A DNA stretch of 64,000 nt from Malaya genurostris (Eukaryota; Arthropoda; Insecta; Diptera; Culicidae). Of the stretch, positions 33,999 through 45,989 are shown in pieces (position 1 is the first letter of the stretch; every line of letters begins with the position of its first letter). Made by a program: the position numbers and the translations under genes. The notes under the pieces were generated by a model. The model was given only the letters and a program-made list of their open reading frames with translations, made no database searches and was not told where the DNA came from. Where the stretch lies: assembly GCF_030247185.1 (NCBI RefSeq), contig NC_080572.1, forward strand, positions 176,294,866 through 176,358,865. Reading direction: 5' to 3'.

Positions 33999-34625
33999 AA
34001 GATGCGTAGATGTCTTTCTTCAAAGACCATATGACATATACCGTTCAACTCAGTTCGTCGAGATAACAAAATGTCTGTTTTTGTGTATGTATGTGTGTGT
34101 TAATTTCCATTGACAAATAATAAAATTTCACAAACCGATTTTCACAAACTGAGGAGAAAATGAAAGGTCTTGAAATTCTTTAAAAAGTCCCCTAGAAACT
34201 GATCCAGATCCGACCTCCGGTTCCGATATTACAGTGCGATTAGTGAAAAATTTCAATTTCATGAGTATTTTTTCACAAGCGATGGCGAAACGAGGTGCGC
34301 ATTTTCATAGAACTTAGTGCTAAATTCATTTAGTTGGCGGACTTTGGGACTACTAGTCCCCGGTTTCCGCTTCCGCAAGCACCGATAAAGCAGCTTCAAA
34401 AAACGGAACTCACTTAGATTTCTCAGCACCGGTTAAATCGATTTTCACAAATCATGATTCAAATTGAAGCTCTTGTTGTCCTGAAAGATACTGAGCTATT
34501 TCATCCAGATGCGACTTCCGGTTACGAAATTATAGGGCGATGAGTGTCAAAACATTTAAATCGTCATTCAAAATTACGATGTAAAACTGTTACGCGTCGG
34601 TACGTGCTACTCCGTTGTATTTTGA
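33999..34625 (+). repeat. Abundant mosquito repeat, copy 8
   Basis: Contains the ACCATATGACATATACCGTT block, a GTGTATGTATGTGTGTGT tract, and units with ACCGATTTTCACAAACTGAG, GATCCGACCTCCGGTTCC and ATGCGACTTCCGGTTACG. The extreme left end is eroded. Confidence 0.72.
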
Positions 34626-34774
34626 TCAATTTTGTATAGCGTGCAGGGTTGCCAAATTTAAATTTATATTTTTCAGGTGAAAAATATGTAAATTTGTAAG
34701 TTGTTTATTCAATACTTGTTAGTATTATCACAAAATCATGCTAACGATGCTTTTCTATAAAAGTACATTTATTG

Positions 34775-35460
34775 TCTTTCTCATATAGAAAGTTTATGGA
34801 ATAACTTAAAAAATTGACTAGTAAAAATTGTCCCGGAAGACTAAGTGCGTATACATGTGTTTATGTCACTGGTCACTCATTAAATAAAAAATCTCACAGT
34901 CCCATAGGTTACTGTTGAATTTTATCATACTTAGGGTAAAGTGTGTTTAAAATTAAATACCGTCATTTAGAGCAACGATGCAAAAGAGGGTAAAACTATT
35001 CTAAATTTGACTCAGAACTGATTTAATTTGTAGGCTATATTAGTTACCGTTACCGACTTCGGCTATGCTGGTTCCATGTTCCCGGTTCCAAAAGTACCCG
35101 AAATAGTGGTCTAAAACTCTAAAACGAGAATCACTCAATTCTCTCAGAGATGATTTGATCGATTTCCACAAACTTAGGCTCAAATAACAGTTCCTATAAT
35201 CTTACAGGTTGCTGTTTAATTTCATCCGGGTCTGACCTCCGGTTTCAGATCTATAGGGTAAAATGTGTTTAATAATTTAATGCGACGATGCAAAATATAG
35301 AAAAATTTTTATTAACTTGAAATAACTGTTTACAAATTGAAAAGGTATTGTTAGTTCATACCCAAAGACAGTTTATTTTATTCAAGATTGAAAAAAAATT
35401 TGACATAATCTTCTAGTGATATTTTTGAGAATATAAGTAATATGAGAAAAATTTTTTTTA
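34775..35460 (+). repeat. Abundant mosquito repeat, copy 9
   Basis: Left end TTGTCTTTCTCATATAGAAA, internal ACTTCGGCTATGCTGGTTCC block and right end AAGTAATATGAGAAAAATTT. It shows the family's full order from left to right in about 690 bp. Confidence 0.72.
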
Positions 35461-36379
35461 ATCGAAGTGTATTAATAAAAGTTTCCTGTAGATTTCATAG
35501 TGTGGCTTAAAAATGCCCTTCACATTTTTTCCATTAGTATTACTTGGGGAGAGGCAAAACCAAGTAATTCCTTAAATTAATTGTTAATTTCATCAGTACT
35601 GTAGTCATTCAATTCAACGATATGCTATTGTCACGCTGTAAACGACTACGGGAAGAGTATATGTACTATACAATCTCGGCAATTCCCTCACGTTCGGCGC
35701 CAATTCGTCTGAATACAAAGCCGGCTTAAATTGAATCTGTATGAGGCTACTGCATTACGCTTCATGAACCCGGAAAGAAATTAGCCTGCTCGATTTCCTT
35801 GCAGTTATTCACTAACTTGTGGATTATCATGTTAAGAGGCAACTGACAAACACGGAGAACGTAGTTTGTTAATGTGATAGATGTGTGTCGTATCTCAGGT
35901 TTAATTTTGATGAGAAACTTACAGTAGTGTTCTTACAAAGACTTTCTTTTCGTTATGTTATCAATTAACGATCGCACTCAGAACATTGCAAGGTAATGTT
36001 TCATCTTTAATTGAGGATTTTAGAGATGTGTTTCGAAGCTACTTTCCTGATACAATCAATCTTCATGATGGTAAGAAACACTATAAAAATTCACCCCCTT
36101 TCCACGTGTAATGGATGTCATCGAGTTGACACATTATAGTGATAGGAATGGGGATTTGTTTTGATGAGCAGCTTAGTTGTTCATGTCCCGCGTATAAACA
36201 AAATGATTCTCGCGCCGCTGATCCAGTGGTTTTGAATAATAATATGTGCTGCAGTGTTCTACTACATTCACCCGGAAAGCTGAATAATTTGTGTGTTCTC
36301 TGTAAACAGCAGATTGATAAGGATGGTAATAGTTGGTCTATAGCTAAGCCCCAGCTGTTGTAATCTGTTGACTTAATAA

Positions 36380-36484
36380 ATGAGCATTCAGCCAATGGCT
36401 GATCGAGAACCGCTTCTGTCCAATTCGAGCAAGAGCTTTGCTAACGAGATGAAAACGTTTTGCAAGGCTCGTGTCGAATTTTGA
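36380..36484 (+). CDS. Possible alternative first exon of Tret1, or chance ORF
   Basis: A 34-codon frame, MSIQPMADREPLLSNSSKSF and then ANEMKTFCKARVEF, ending in TGA at 36482. It lies 370 bp before Tret1 exon 2 on the same strand. The peptide carries an acidic dileucine signal (DREPLL), common at the cytoplasmic N-termini of membrane transporters, and the codon choice looks unlike its AT-rich surroundings. Against it: no good GT donor follows in phase with the next exon (the only candidates, GTTTTG and GTCGAA, are poor). Confidence 0.2.
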   Translation: MSIQPMADREPLLSNSSKSFANEMKTFCKARVEF

Positions 36485-36851
36485 AAATTTTGATAAGAGT
36501 CCAAGCCCCGCCAAACAACTTCATGGCACGAGAAACTTCTAGCCGAGTCAAGTTATTTCATTGGAACAAGTTGAAACTGGGAATGCATTCATGCACAAGC
36601 TAATAAATAGCTGATAAGTACGAGCGGCACAATATTGACAGTTTTATCAAAAATACAATATATACTTTTAGAGCAGCTATGATGATTACAGTAGTTGCAT
36701 CCGAAGATGCAATTTGTTTTTCTTTTGTTTGGAACGATTAGTTGGAGTACAACTAACTTTGAAGGAGGTTCTCGAGATTGGTACTTTTGTATACGACTGG
36801 GAGTTGAACTTTATTTTTTACCTAACTTATACTTTTTTATTTTCTTCGTAG

Positions 36852-37247
36852 GATGAGACCCGTGATCCCTTGCAACACGGCTATCAACGGGTCAATACTG
36901 CGGAAGGATCTCTTTCCACCTCGACCACGGGCACCAGTTTGGATACCATCGTTTTGGACACCAACGCGGAAGACCTGAACAGCACACCTAGGATCGCTGC
37001 ACAGCGAACATTCAGTCCTATTTTGGAAGCGGAAGACACAAACCCATTTCTGGACCCTCTGACCAGTAGATCACCGCCTGGCAGTGAATCAAAGACCAAA
37101 AGCAAATCCTCGCTGAAGGGATCGCGTGTGGTCTTCGACGAGGAAGATCGGTTCGATGAGAGCGATGAAGGTTTCCGCAAACAGCGGGAGCACTTCCAGA
37201 AACACAAAAGTCATAGCACCTCCGAACACAAGAATCAGTTGATTAAG
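36852..37247 (+). CDS. Tret1: Facilitated trehalose transporter, long isoform, coding exon 2
   Basis: Encodes residues 26-157 of the long form between AG at 36850-36851 and GTAAGT at 37248, phase 0 on both sides. Recognised by HGYQRVNTAEGSLSTSTTGT and SLDTIV, which match the conserved [20 protein letters not shown] region of Drosophila Tret1-1, and by SLKGSRVVFDEEDR (conserved SLKGSRVSF). It is cytoplasmic, Ser/Thr- and acid-rich, and predicted disordered. Residues 127-149 form the first of several similar motifs, DESDEGFRKQREHFQKHKSH, repeated in exon 3. Low-complexity charge pattern and conserved Ser sites suggest phosphorylation control, which is inference. Confidence 0.95.
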
Positions 37248-38214
37248 GTAAGTTTGGTTCTTACGCACATAGTATTTAAACAATGGTTAATAGCTGTAAA
37301 ACTAAAAGTTGGTACACATTTATTTCTAACATTCCAATAGTTTTTTCTATAGCCATTTCAATTATCAGCAAATAGTGTAAGGCAGTGTATACATTTTAAA
37401 TCACAACTGCCTAAGAATACAGTATTTTAACACTTTTCCAACCATGCCTATTTTACTTACACCAACCACTATACCTCAAAAACAGTTGGAACATTTTTTT
37501 TCAAATGGATTGAGTGTTAATGGGTCTGAAGCTGTGTTGGCATTTTTTTGTTCATTAGTCATAATTTATATTGTTGTTCTACAGAAAATATAACTGAAAT
37601 GACATATTTATGAAAAAAGGATCTCCATCCAGTTTACTGAGAATCTTGGAGCATCAAAAACTAATAAGTTTGAGGAATTGATACTGAAACTCCGAAGAGC
37701 GGTATATGTCATGAAGTGATGTAACAAATTTAACTCATTACATAATTTCACGTATGATGCAAATTATGAATGTTTACGGGGATGAATGTTTAGTTAGATC
37801 TAACTTCACACGTTGTTTTCAAGTGTGGTGATTTCAATTTTTTTCATCATGGCTCGGAAGACCAGCGACATATGCATTGAGCCGCCAAGCCGAGACGATT
37901 CGTGTATGTTTCGAGAAAAGCAACTCTACAGTTAAACTTTTTGGAAACTGTTAGTAGTATGGTTTTAGTAAAGGTATGAAAAATACATTCATTTAAAGAC
38001 TTTAATTGCCTTTAGCAGCATTCATATCTTCACACACATGACGTAAATTTTTGATGTTACATGACCAAAGCCTGTCTCCAACGATAACATCAATTGTTTG
38101 AACGGAAATAGTCGAACAAGTAACTTTCATTTATCAGCGGAAATTGTTTTACCAACTAAACTACGGCTCTGAGTAATTTTCCCGAAAATTTTTGCTATTA
38201 CATTCTTAGCTTTT

Positions 38215-38585
38215 AAAATCATTGCATGGCTGGTGCTACGATCCTACCGATGCTTAGAATACTTCCAGCTCGGGGCTCGAACATACACACTTAGAAAAGT
38301 TTACTTCTTTATAGATGCACATAAAAGGAGCATCTCGATTCACTTACATTCACAATTCAAAACATGTGGAAATAACTCATATAATTAACTTCCTAGGTAA
38401 TTTAGCTGAAGCTTCCATCTATACAGACCCAAATTTTATTTTTACATGTTAGTAGATATAATATTGTGTCATCACCGAAGATATTACGGCATGCTTGAAT
38501 TTACGTCAAGCGTAAATTTCATTTTTTCGAGTGTACGACAACGCATTGAACTGCTAACCCGGGTGGAACATATGTCAATGTAGAA
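38215..38585 (-). mobile_element. tRNA-type SINE split by a nested insertion
   Basis: On the minus strand the two halves read CCCGGGTTAGCAGTTCAATG (from about 38575) and ATGTTCGAGCCCCGAGCTGG (about 38285), then AGTATTCTAAGCATCGGTAG and CAGCCATGCAATG. GTTCGAGCC is a pol III B box. The copy at 56085-56215 shows the same order without a gap. The roughly 250 bp between 38285 and 38535 is an insertion whose ends, ACACTTAGAAAAG and TTTTTTCGAGTGT, are approximate inverted repeats. Confidence 0.65.
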
Positions 38586-39534
38586 AATTAAATAAAAAAT
38601 AAGAGAATGCAATGCAATGAAAAAAAATTGAACATCTAAGAATCGACTCATTTCTTGCGGTCGAACCTCTTTTTATAACATATAACAATATATAATAATA
38701 TTTCATTTAAAAATAAACCATAAATTTATGATATTTATTATGGAAATCTTCAAAATTAAATTGAAAAACGATCGACGTGATTGAACATTGATGCATAAAT
38801 ATTGAAATGATAAGTGAATAAGGTGAATGAAGTACGTTTTTTATTCATCACAGACGTCAAGCTATGAAAATCTCACATTTAAAGAAAAATAGAAGGAATC
38901 CATAAGCTTTAGAAAGATATTCAATGTTCAAAATCCTATTATGACTTTTTCGCGACAAAATCTGTACAGACAAGATTTGGAATAAAACAAATTTTCTTTT
39001 AGTGCAATCCAAGATGTGCTTTTTTCACTTAATTGTGCTTTACTAGTCATCATAAAAGTAATTATAGTTACTGAATTAGGCTACATAAAAAACTACGAAG
39101 GTTACTTCAGCCATTAGGTCTGTGTAGACTTCACTATAACTGAAATTTTCGAAATCTACAACCGATTTAGCTGCTTTTGTACAAGATTCTCGAAATTTTT
39201 CTATAGTTATAATTTGTTGTTTATATTGAGAGAGTTCTCTACACGAGAGCTCAATACTGCACGACAGGTCGCCGCTCTGAGCAGTTTGTGGATTTGCTTC
39301 TTTCAGTACAACATGGACCCATTCTTTGGAGTAGAGACAAGATGTCAAATCAGGCCAGAATAGCGAGAGCGAGCGTCATGGCTGCCTAGGAATGGTTTCC
39401 TTGTTTTTTGGAAACTTGGCCTTTTTCTTTGTTCTGAAATGCTCTTCTACATTCCGAGAAGTTGCTTAAAGGAAAACTTCGTCAAATATTCGCTATACAA
39501 CCTGTGAGCCCGGATTTTAGCCGTCATATTCTAA

Positions 39535-39941
39535 TGTCGTTTTCGCTTGAGAAAACTGAAACTAATGGCGTTTTTAATTGAAAAACACTGGTGCCGTGGA
39601 TTGCTCTGGTTTTGCACTTTCGATAAGAAATCGCAATGAAACACCGTCAGAATGTTGCATTTCTGCTCGAAAGTGCAAAATTAGAGCAATCCACGCCACC
39701 AGTGGTTTTCAATGAAAAACGGCATAACCCAGGGTAGTTTCATCAAACAAACACTGCACGAAACTGTGTTGGATTCGCACTTAGCAACGGGGGTGCAAAC
39801 CCAGTATAAAATCAGGTTCGAAACTGACTCGTTTTTCAGTTCAATTACGTTGAAACAAGGTTCAAAACTGACTTCAAACAAACGGTTTGACAGCAGTCAG
39901 GGAGGGAACTGGGATAGGTTTGGCATCAAGCGAAAACGACA
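39535..39941. mobile_element. Foldback-type MITE with TAA duplication
   Basis: Outer ends TGTCGTTTTCGCTTGA (39535) and TCAAGCGAAAACGACA (ending 39941) are perfect inverted repeats flanked by TAA (39532-39534 and 39942-39944). Inside, long arms around 39564-39625 and 39665-39725 are also inverted, sharing GGTG-CGTGGATTGCTCT and TTTTGCACTTTCG. The region would fold into a large hairpin. A 3-bp TAA duplication is typical of PIF/Harbinger elements; that assignment is inference. Confidence 0.75.
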
Positions 39942-40779
39942 TAATTATCATTACGGTTCGCCACAGTTTTCACTTTGAACGACTTCATACTTTGCTGGTG
40001 CTTGGAAATATGCACGAAAGTTGGAGAAATTTTTTATTTTTACAGTCACAATACGTATCGAAAGATCAGATCTCTTCTACAATATTTGCTTCAAATTCGT
40101 GTCCTTCTGGTGATTCCTGAAATTCGTTTGTGTTTCGCTCCCAGCTTTCCTGGCTGTTATAAAACGTGTTTTACAAGTTTTCTTACTGACCGTCTCAAGT
40201 TTTCATAGCAACCGCACACAATTGTTTTTTACATTTGCTTTTCTTTCGACGCCATCTTCGATCTAAAAGCTTGTAGTGTCATAAAAAAATTGATTTTACA
40301 CAATGAACAAACATACGTTCATCAGTCTGCGAAATATTTCATGCGTTGATGAAGTATTTCCAAAGATATACGTATTTTAGAGTGTCCATATTTTGTCGCG
40401 AACAAACCTCAAACAAAAACATTAGTTTTTTAAACAAATATTCAGCTCATGCTTTGTGAAGTTTAGGTTTGATTAAGTAGTTTTTCCATCAAGAAGAAAA
40501 CACTTCAAAGGTTTCACATTATAAAATATTGAAGTGTTCTCCATGGTTTAGTGCAAATAACTTGGAAAGAAACACAACCATGACGCATGAATAACTTCCA
40601 ATAAAAATCTTCAATTGCAATTGACCACGTATCATCATTTAGAAAAAAAGTATATTAAATAACTATGTTCAAGCCAAATAAAACCATTGTTCTGAAGAAG
40701 AAAAAAAACAAATATTAGCATAGGATTATTATATTGATTACAAACAACCAATAACCTTTGGTTTGTACTTTGATCGTAG

Positions 40780-41382
40780 GAACTACGTCACCTCCTCGCA
40801 GCGGACAACCGTCGGCAATACCAGGGTAAAAAACATGTCTCACTTGACGTCCAGAGCTCCAAGGTGCTCGAGGAGTTGCTGAGAGCTTCCTCGTCCGAGG
40901 ACGACTTCGAAGGACAACGAAAACAGTTTCAGGAGCGTAAACACAAAAGTCTCGATGCGCGCCATATCTCCTTTAAGTTCGAGAAGGAACCCTCGCCGTC
41001 CAGCAGTGACGAAGACTTCGAGCCGTCGTCATCGCTGCTAAGAATTGACGCCGACATTACCAAACCAGTGATCATCGATCTGAAAGTAAACCAAGCGCCG
41101 TCCGGTCAAGCGTTGACGCAATTTCAAAAAAATCTTGCCCATTTTCAGGATCTAGACTCAAGCGAGGACGAAGACTACATCTCCTCGCGGAAACAATTTC
41201 AACAGGCGAAGTCGATGAGTACCGACTCGCGTAAAAGTATACGGTTCTTTGAAATGGAAATGGGCACCAAAGATGAAAACATTCGGTCGGCGGTCCCCTT
41301 CGTACGTCAAATTACAGAAGAGGGCAAACCCAAACTCGAAGTCTATCGACCCACAACCAACCCAATCTACATTTGGTCACAA
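40780..41382 (+). CDS. Tret1: Facilitated trehalose transporter, long isoform, coding exon 3
   Basis: Encodes residues 158-358, phase 0, between AG at 40778-40779 and GTAAGT at 41383. ELRHLLAADNRRQYQGKKHV opens the exon and matches the Drosophila [20 protein letters not shown] segment; DITKPVIIDLK and NPIYIWSQ are equally conserved. The exon carries three further copies of a Ser-acidic plus (Q/K)xFQ..K.(K)S.D motif at residues 166-180, 194-216 (SSSEDDFEGQRKQFQERKHK) and 284-306 (SSEDEDYISSRKQFQQAKSM). The final FVRQITEEGKPKLEVYRPTT is the conserved linker that leads into transmembrane helix 1. Everything here is cytoplasmic and absent from the short isoform. Confidence 0.97.
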
Positions 41383-43790
41383 GTAAGTATCTCAATCTTT
41401 TCGGTATTTGCTTCAAATGTTGCATGATTTGTTCTAACCTATATGCATGATATCATATCTCTAACTTGCGAAAATTTGCGCCCGCATGTGAACCATTTCA
41501 TAGCCACGTACATTGAGTCCAGCTGCATTTGTTTACTGGATCGATTTACGATCGCTAGTGAAGACAATTCTTAACTGGGAATCCATCGCATTGACCCCTG
41601 CAACTAGTAATGAAAACAAAGAAAGTAGCAGAAATCATGCAAGGAGCCGCCTCGAACGAACAATTTGCGTCACTAAGTGTGCCATCTACTGGGGACGTGA
41701 TCAAGTTGTTCTTAGGCGGATAACGACGACAACGACGACGTTTGTTTGTAGAGAGCAGGACAGTCAATTTATTTGTGGTTACAGTGATTAGCGTATTCTG
41801 AATACAGCATCAGCGGTACGGAGTACGACGTCATTGAATTAATTTCGATAAGTTGAAAGATTCAGACTTCGCTTCTCAATGAAATTTTGATGGAAGGCAG
41901 AAGCGTTTTTGTGATTGGGCATTTGTTTTGCAACAGAAAAATATAAACACCATTTCATTTTTCGGTTCCTCCGAGCAGGATTTGAACATGCTGGATGATT
42001 TTCTAAAGTAATCAAAAAAATTTAGTTTTAGTATTGTAAAACTTGCTAGTTATTGTTGTTTAATTTTTTAATCGCCGAGTCCAATTTTGGCATAGATCAT
42101 TGGGTATAGTTGTTACTCCTAGAAACTGCTGTACAAGTGCATATCTTATAGCACAAATCGTTCAAGGTCTACGAATATGAAAATAGTTTCCAATATCGTT
42201 TCTGGACTGACATGCTCAGGATATTTCCACGGGCAAAAGGTTGATTGTATCGAACAAATTACCACAGTGATTCAAAACGGGAAATTAGCGAGACAAAAAT
42301 ATTTTCTCAATAAATTTTATTTTTTGGTGGTTGATGTTTTCACAAAAGTTGTTTATAATCAAAAGCAATGTTAATTTGAGTAACTTTGCAAAAGTATCTA
42401 CTTTTGCAGCTCTTCATTAGATCAAGTTACATACATTTTTTGGAATAAAAGTAGGGTGTTTATGAATAAATCACTTTTCTGTGAGCAGTTCATGTCAGTA
42501 TTGAATAACTTCGCTTAGCAAAATTGAGCGCATTAATTCGCATTAATTTGAATACAAAGAACTTTTATGAATACATCTACATCCAAAAAAATATATTTGA
42601 GAGAAAATATATTTGGCTCGCTAATTTACCATTTTAGACCACTGTGCACTGCACTCTAATTTGAAACAGTTATGAATAGAAACTATCGGATATCTTTTGC
42701 TGGAATGAAGGGCTTATCCGTCCATCAAACATTCATCAATTCTCCTATGAGAATAGATGAGATTACGAAAGATAGATGATTTGACACACCTTTCACCGGC
42801 TTGTGAGTCGGTGAAACGATAACAATTAAGCGATTAGTATGCGGAGAGGTAAGGAATTGAGCAGTATAACTTCTACATCAAAAATAGATCGTTCAAATTA
42901 TGGGATTACTTTATCTAATTCTTGTGTAACCTCAACAGATGGTGGTATTATTTGAAGGATAATGCAAAATGCGATACATAGGCCGGAACATGTTCAAACA
43001 AAAAACCGGCCAAGGTCAAGGGAGTTCCATTATAGACGCACTGGAATTTAATATTCAAAGGTTGAAAATTACTGATTACAACGGCATTTAATCACACGCT
43101 CGAACACTGCCGTGCTAATCTTCCTTGTAACGAGAAGTATGTGATTAAACAACATACGACAGATTCACAATTGTTACACTTTACAGTGTGTAATGGCCAC
43201 AGCTCATGAATCAGGAAGTAAGCCACTAGCTTCAGAAGGTTACAATTGAACCTTGCTCTGTCGGTATTCTTATTATGTTGTTAAGAATACAGGAATATAC
43301 GAGAACTGATGGTGCAATATAATATGTAAAATTCAAAGCATGAAGGTTTCGCAAATGATACTGTTGATGTCTAAATTTTGTTCAAGAAAAATAAAAATAT
43401 TTCGAAAAACAAAGTGGTCATTCAAGGGTTAATATCTTCCTCGTGCGCTTATTACCGAGTGTACCACCAACAATGAGGTGCATCATGTGTCCTGACAGGA
43501 CAGACGTTCTCTCTATGAATTACCAGTTGGGCATACCTGGCAAATCTACTGCAGTTGGCAATGCCAGGGATGGACTCTAGTTTATGATGCGACCAACGCG
43601 AGCTCATCAATACGGTTCTTTATTGCCGTGAGGAATCATCCAGTCCTGTTAGACACAACGGAGCGAAAGGAAAGCAAATTCCATAGGTTCCTTTCGAGAG
43701 CTGGCGAAAGTGATAAGAGCATAGTGGCAACGGTCAGTCTATCTCGTTTCAACTGGACAACAGAGGTTTTAAATCTGCTACAATAATTAG

Positions 43791-43912
43791 TATAAAAACA
43801 ATCATCGATTGGCAACTAGACTCAGTTGCCGTTCGGTCGTTAAGCTGGAATCGATTGATCCTCCCGAAGGAGCGAGTGCTGTGTGTCCGTGTGTTTTGTG
43901 AAGCTCGTGAGT
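43791..43912 (+). promoter_or_regulatory. Tret1: TATA plus initiator promoter and possible non-coding first exon
   Basis: TATAAAA at 43791 is followed 33 bp later by the arthropod initiator TCAGTTG (A at 43824). TCGGTCG at 43833-43839 matches the 'pause button' consensus. A donor, CTCGTGAGTGACG (GTGAGT at 43907), follows 83 nt downstream. The layout suggests an alternative leader exon that could splice to the acceptor at 52207 or to another exon. TATA-to-initiator spacing is the same as at 52025-52058. Confidence 0.5.
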
Positions 43913-45989
43913 GACGTTAGCAACCATTTTTGTAGAACATTCCAAGTGAATATTGGAATCCTTGCCAAAGTGCGGATTTTTTTCAGTTACACATATGCTG
44001 CTCAAGATCGTTCAGGCTAAGTGCGGTAAATGTTGAAAAAAAAACCAAAGATCGACCATTAAATTGTGTTGAAATTAATAAAATTCACTTTTGATTGAAA
44101 AACAAAAATGTACGAAGAAAAGTCATACTACAGTACTCATTGGTTCGCTTGTTTTGTTTTTCGAACAAAAAACTTGAAGGGCAATTTAATTGCTTCCAAA
44201 GTTTTATATACAATCAATATGATTGTCTAATGAAGTACGAATAAAAAATCTTAAACTTATGATTCGTTTGAAAATGGGTCTGTTATTAAACCCTTACTAA
44301 TCAGTCGATCTATATAATGTGTAAACACTGCGAGTAATACTTCAGCACGTACCGTAGCGCCTGATCTCGGGTGAGTGTGGATTGAACGTGGCGGATTACA
44401 ACAACGTAGTGGCGCCATTACACAAATGACTTACCCAAAGACTTCTGAGTTCTGATAGTACACAATTTGAGAATTAGGTCGAGGTCACGAAGGGGGGCTT
44501 ATCAAGAATGGGTTCAAATTCAGGCGGTTGTGAAACAAAATCCAACCTTCAACAGTCACTGCCAAGCCGATTCGGTTGATTTTTATTGCTGTTTACATAC
44601 TTTGTAGTTGAAGGCGTTATCGGAAAACAAGTGACAACTTTTTTATTTCAGAACATTTTTCATGTGACGAATGAAAGCAGTATCAACTCAAACGTAACCA
44701 TCATCACGTGCATATAGCTTATTACAACAAGTTGTTGCTATTTTTGTGTGTAATGTAACGTGTCTTTGTGTGTAACCTTTGATTTATTAAGGACTTAGAT
44801 AGACAAGCATGAAATGACTTGAAAGTTTACTAACGAATCGTATATTTTCATTATGTTATGAACATTTTCTCAAATCTTAGCAAGCAAAACTATTAAATAA
44901 GTGAAGATTGAGCAATTCAGCTACGGAGTGATTGTGAGATGTTGAAAGCCGCGACACGTGGTCGAGCGTTTTCGTGATGAAAAATTACATACTCAAGCCA
45001 GGTGTCATATTCTGGCCGTTTTGCTTTCTATGTCCACTTCAACTACATTAACTAGATTGAATACCATCTGTAATTTGAAAGTATTTCGTGTGTGACACCA
45101 TTTTTTTCATTTTGTTTGTGTCACTGTAGTTTTCTTGTGTCTGGCATGGATACTCTTTTTAAAAATTAACCTTTGGCAGAGCTCGATGTTTTCAACATCA
45201 AAATCATCACTTTTGAATCATTAACAACTCACGACACATCTATTCACTAATACACTATAACCTAATACTCTTTATGAGAAAATGACAGACTTAAACTTTT
45301 ATCGCTTGAACCAAGGTTTACAATAGAATTAGCACTTTCCGCTGATTACGCTCACCTAGCTCAATAGGATACGTAACTCCGATACAAATGCACAAATATA
45401 ATGGTGCAATGTTATTGAATAATTTCCAATATTCCAATATGATTCTACTTGTAATCGGACAAACAAGCCTGATAGTAACGATCTCGACTCTCGACTCAAT
45501 ATCAAAGCAGTATTTTGAGTAATTGTGAATAACTGAACAGAAAATTCGTGTCCAAATCGGCCAACCATTGAACAAACTATGAACAGGAAAAGGAGCAATT
45601 CCAGAAATCAACAGGTGGCAAGAGAAGGATCGAATTGTTAGCATTCGGACAAACCATTTTTAATCATTAACAAAGAGAGAAACTCGACTCAAGATTGATT
45701 TAAAAAAATGCATTTTATAGAGTTCTAACCGATATCCATAAACTTTTTCTTGAACACTATTTTTGTACAATTCACTGCTACAACGATTTGACCTCTCCAT
45801 TCAAGAAAAACAAACGGGTTACCATACTAAAACTGTGTGCAAAATTTCATCTTTATCGGAGCATTTGAAGTCTGAAGACTTGCTACCCATTTCTGGCATT
45901 GCCTAGAACCAAAGAACAAAATAACCGAAAATCGTTTATCCATCTAAAACTTGTTTCAAAGCAAGTCAGATCTTTTTGGCTAAAGTTGA

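Larger units (their letters stand above)
27173..36851 (+). other. Tret1: Tret1 intron 1 (9.7 kb)
   Basis: GTAAGT at 27173 and TTTTCTTCGTAG ending at 36851. Contents: inverted copies of the abundant repeat (about 28240-28733 and 30640-31095), a palindromic element (28734-28994), a palindrome near GAGA and CACGTG motifs (32007-32055), and two forward repeat copies (about 33999-34625 and 34775-35460). The stretch 31100-33990 is plain AT-rich sequence with no recognised gene. A short frame at 36380 could be an alternative first exon. Confidence 0.85.
37248..40779 (+). other. Tret1: Tret1 intron 2 (3.5 kb)
   Basis: GTAAGT at 37248; acceptor TTGATCGTAG ending 40779. Contains a SINE split by an insertion (38215-38585) and a palindromic MITE (39535-39941). 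The ORFs at 39076-39348 (minus) and 39712-40208 are not recognised and overlap the MITE. Confidence 0.9.

Noticed and set aside
41513..41791. 92-codon ORF after Tret1 exon 3
   Set aside because: Lies past the GTAAGT donor and ends in an ACG-repeat tract; two frames are equally open and neither resembles a known protein.
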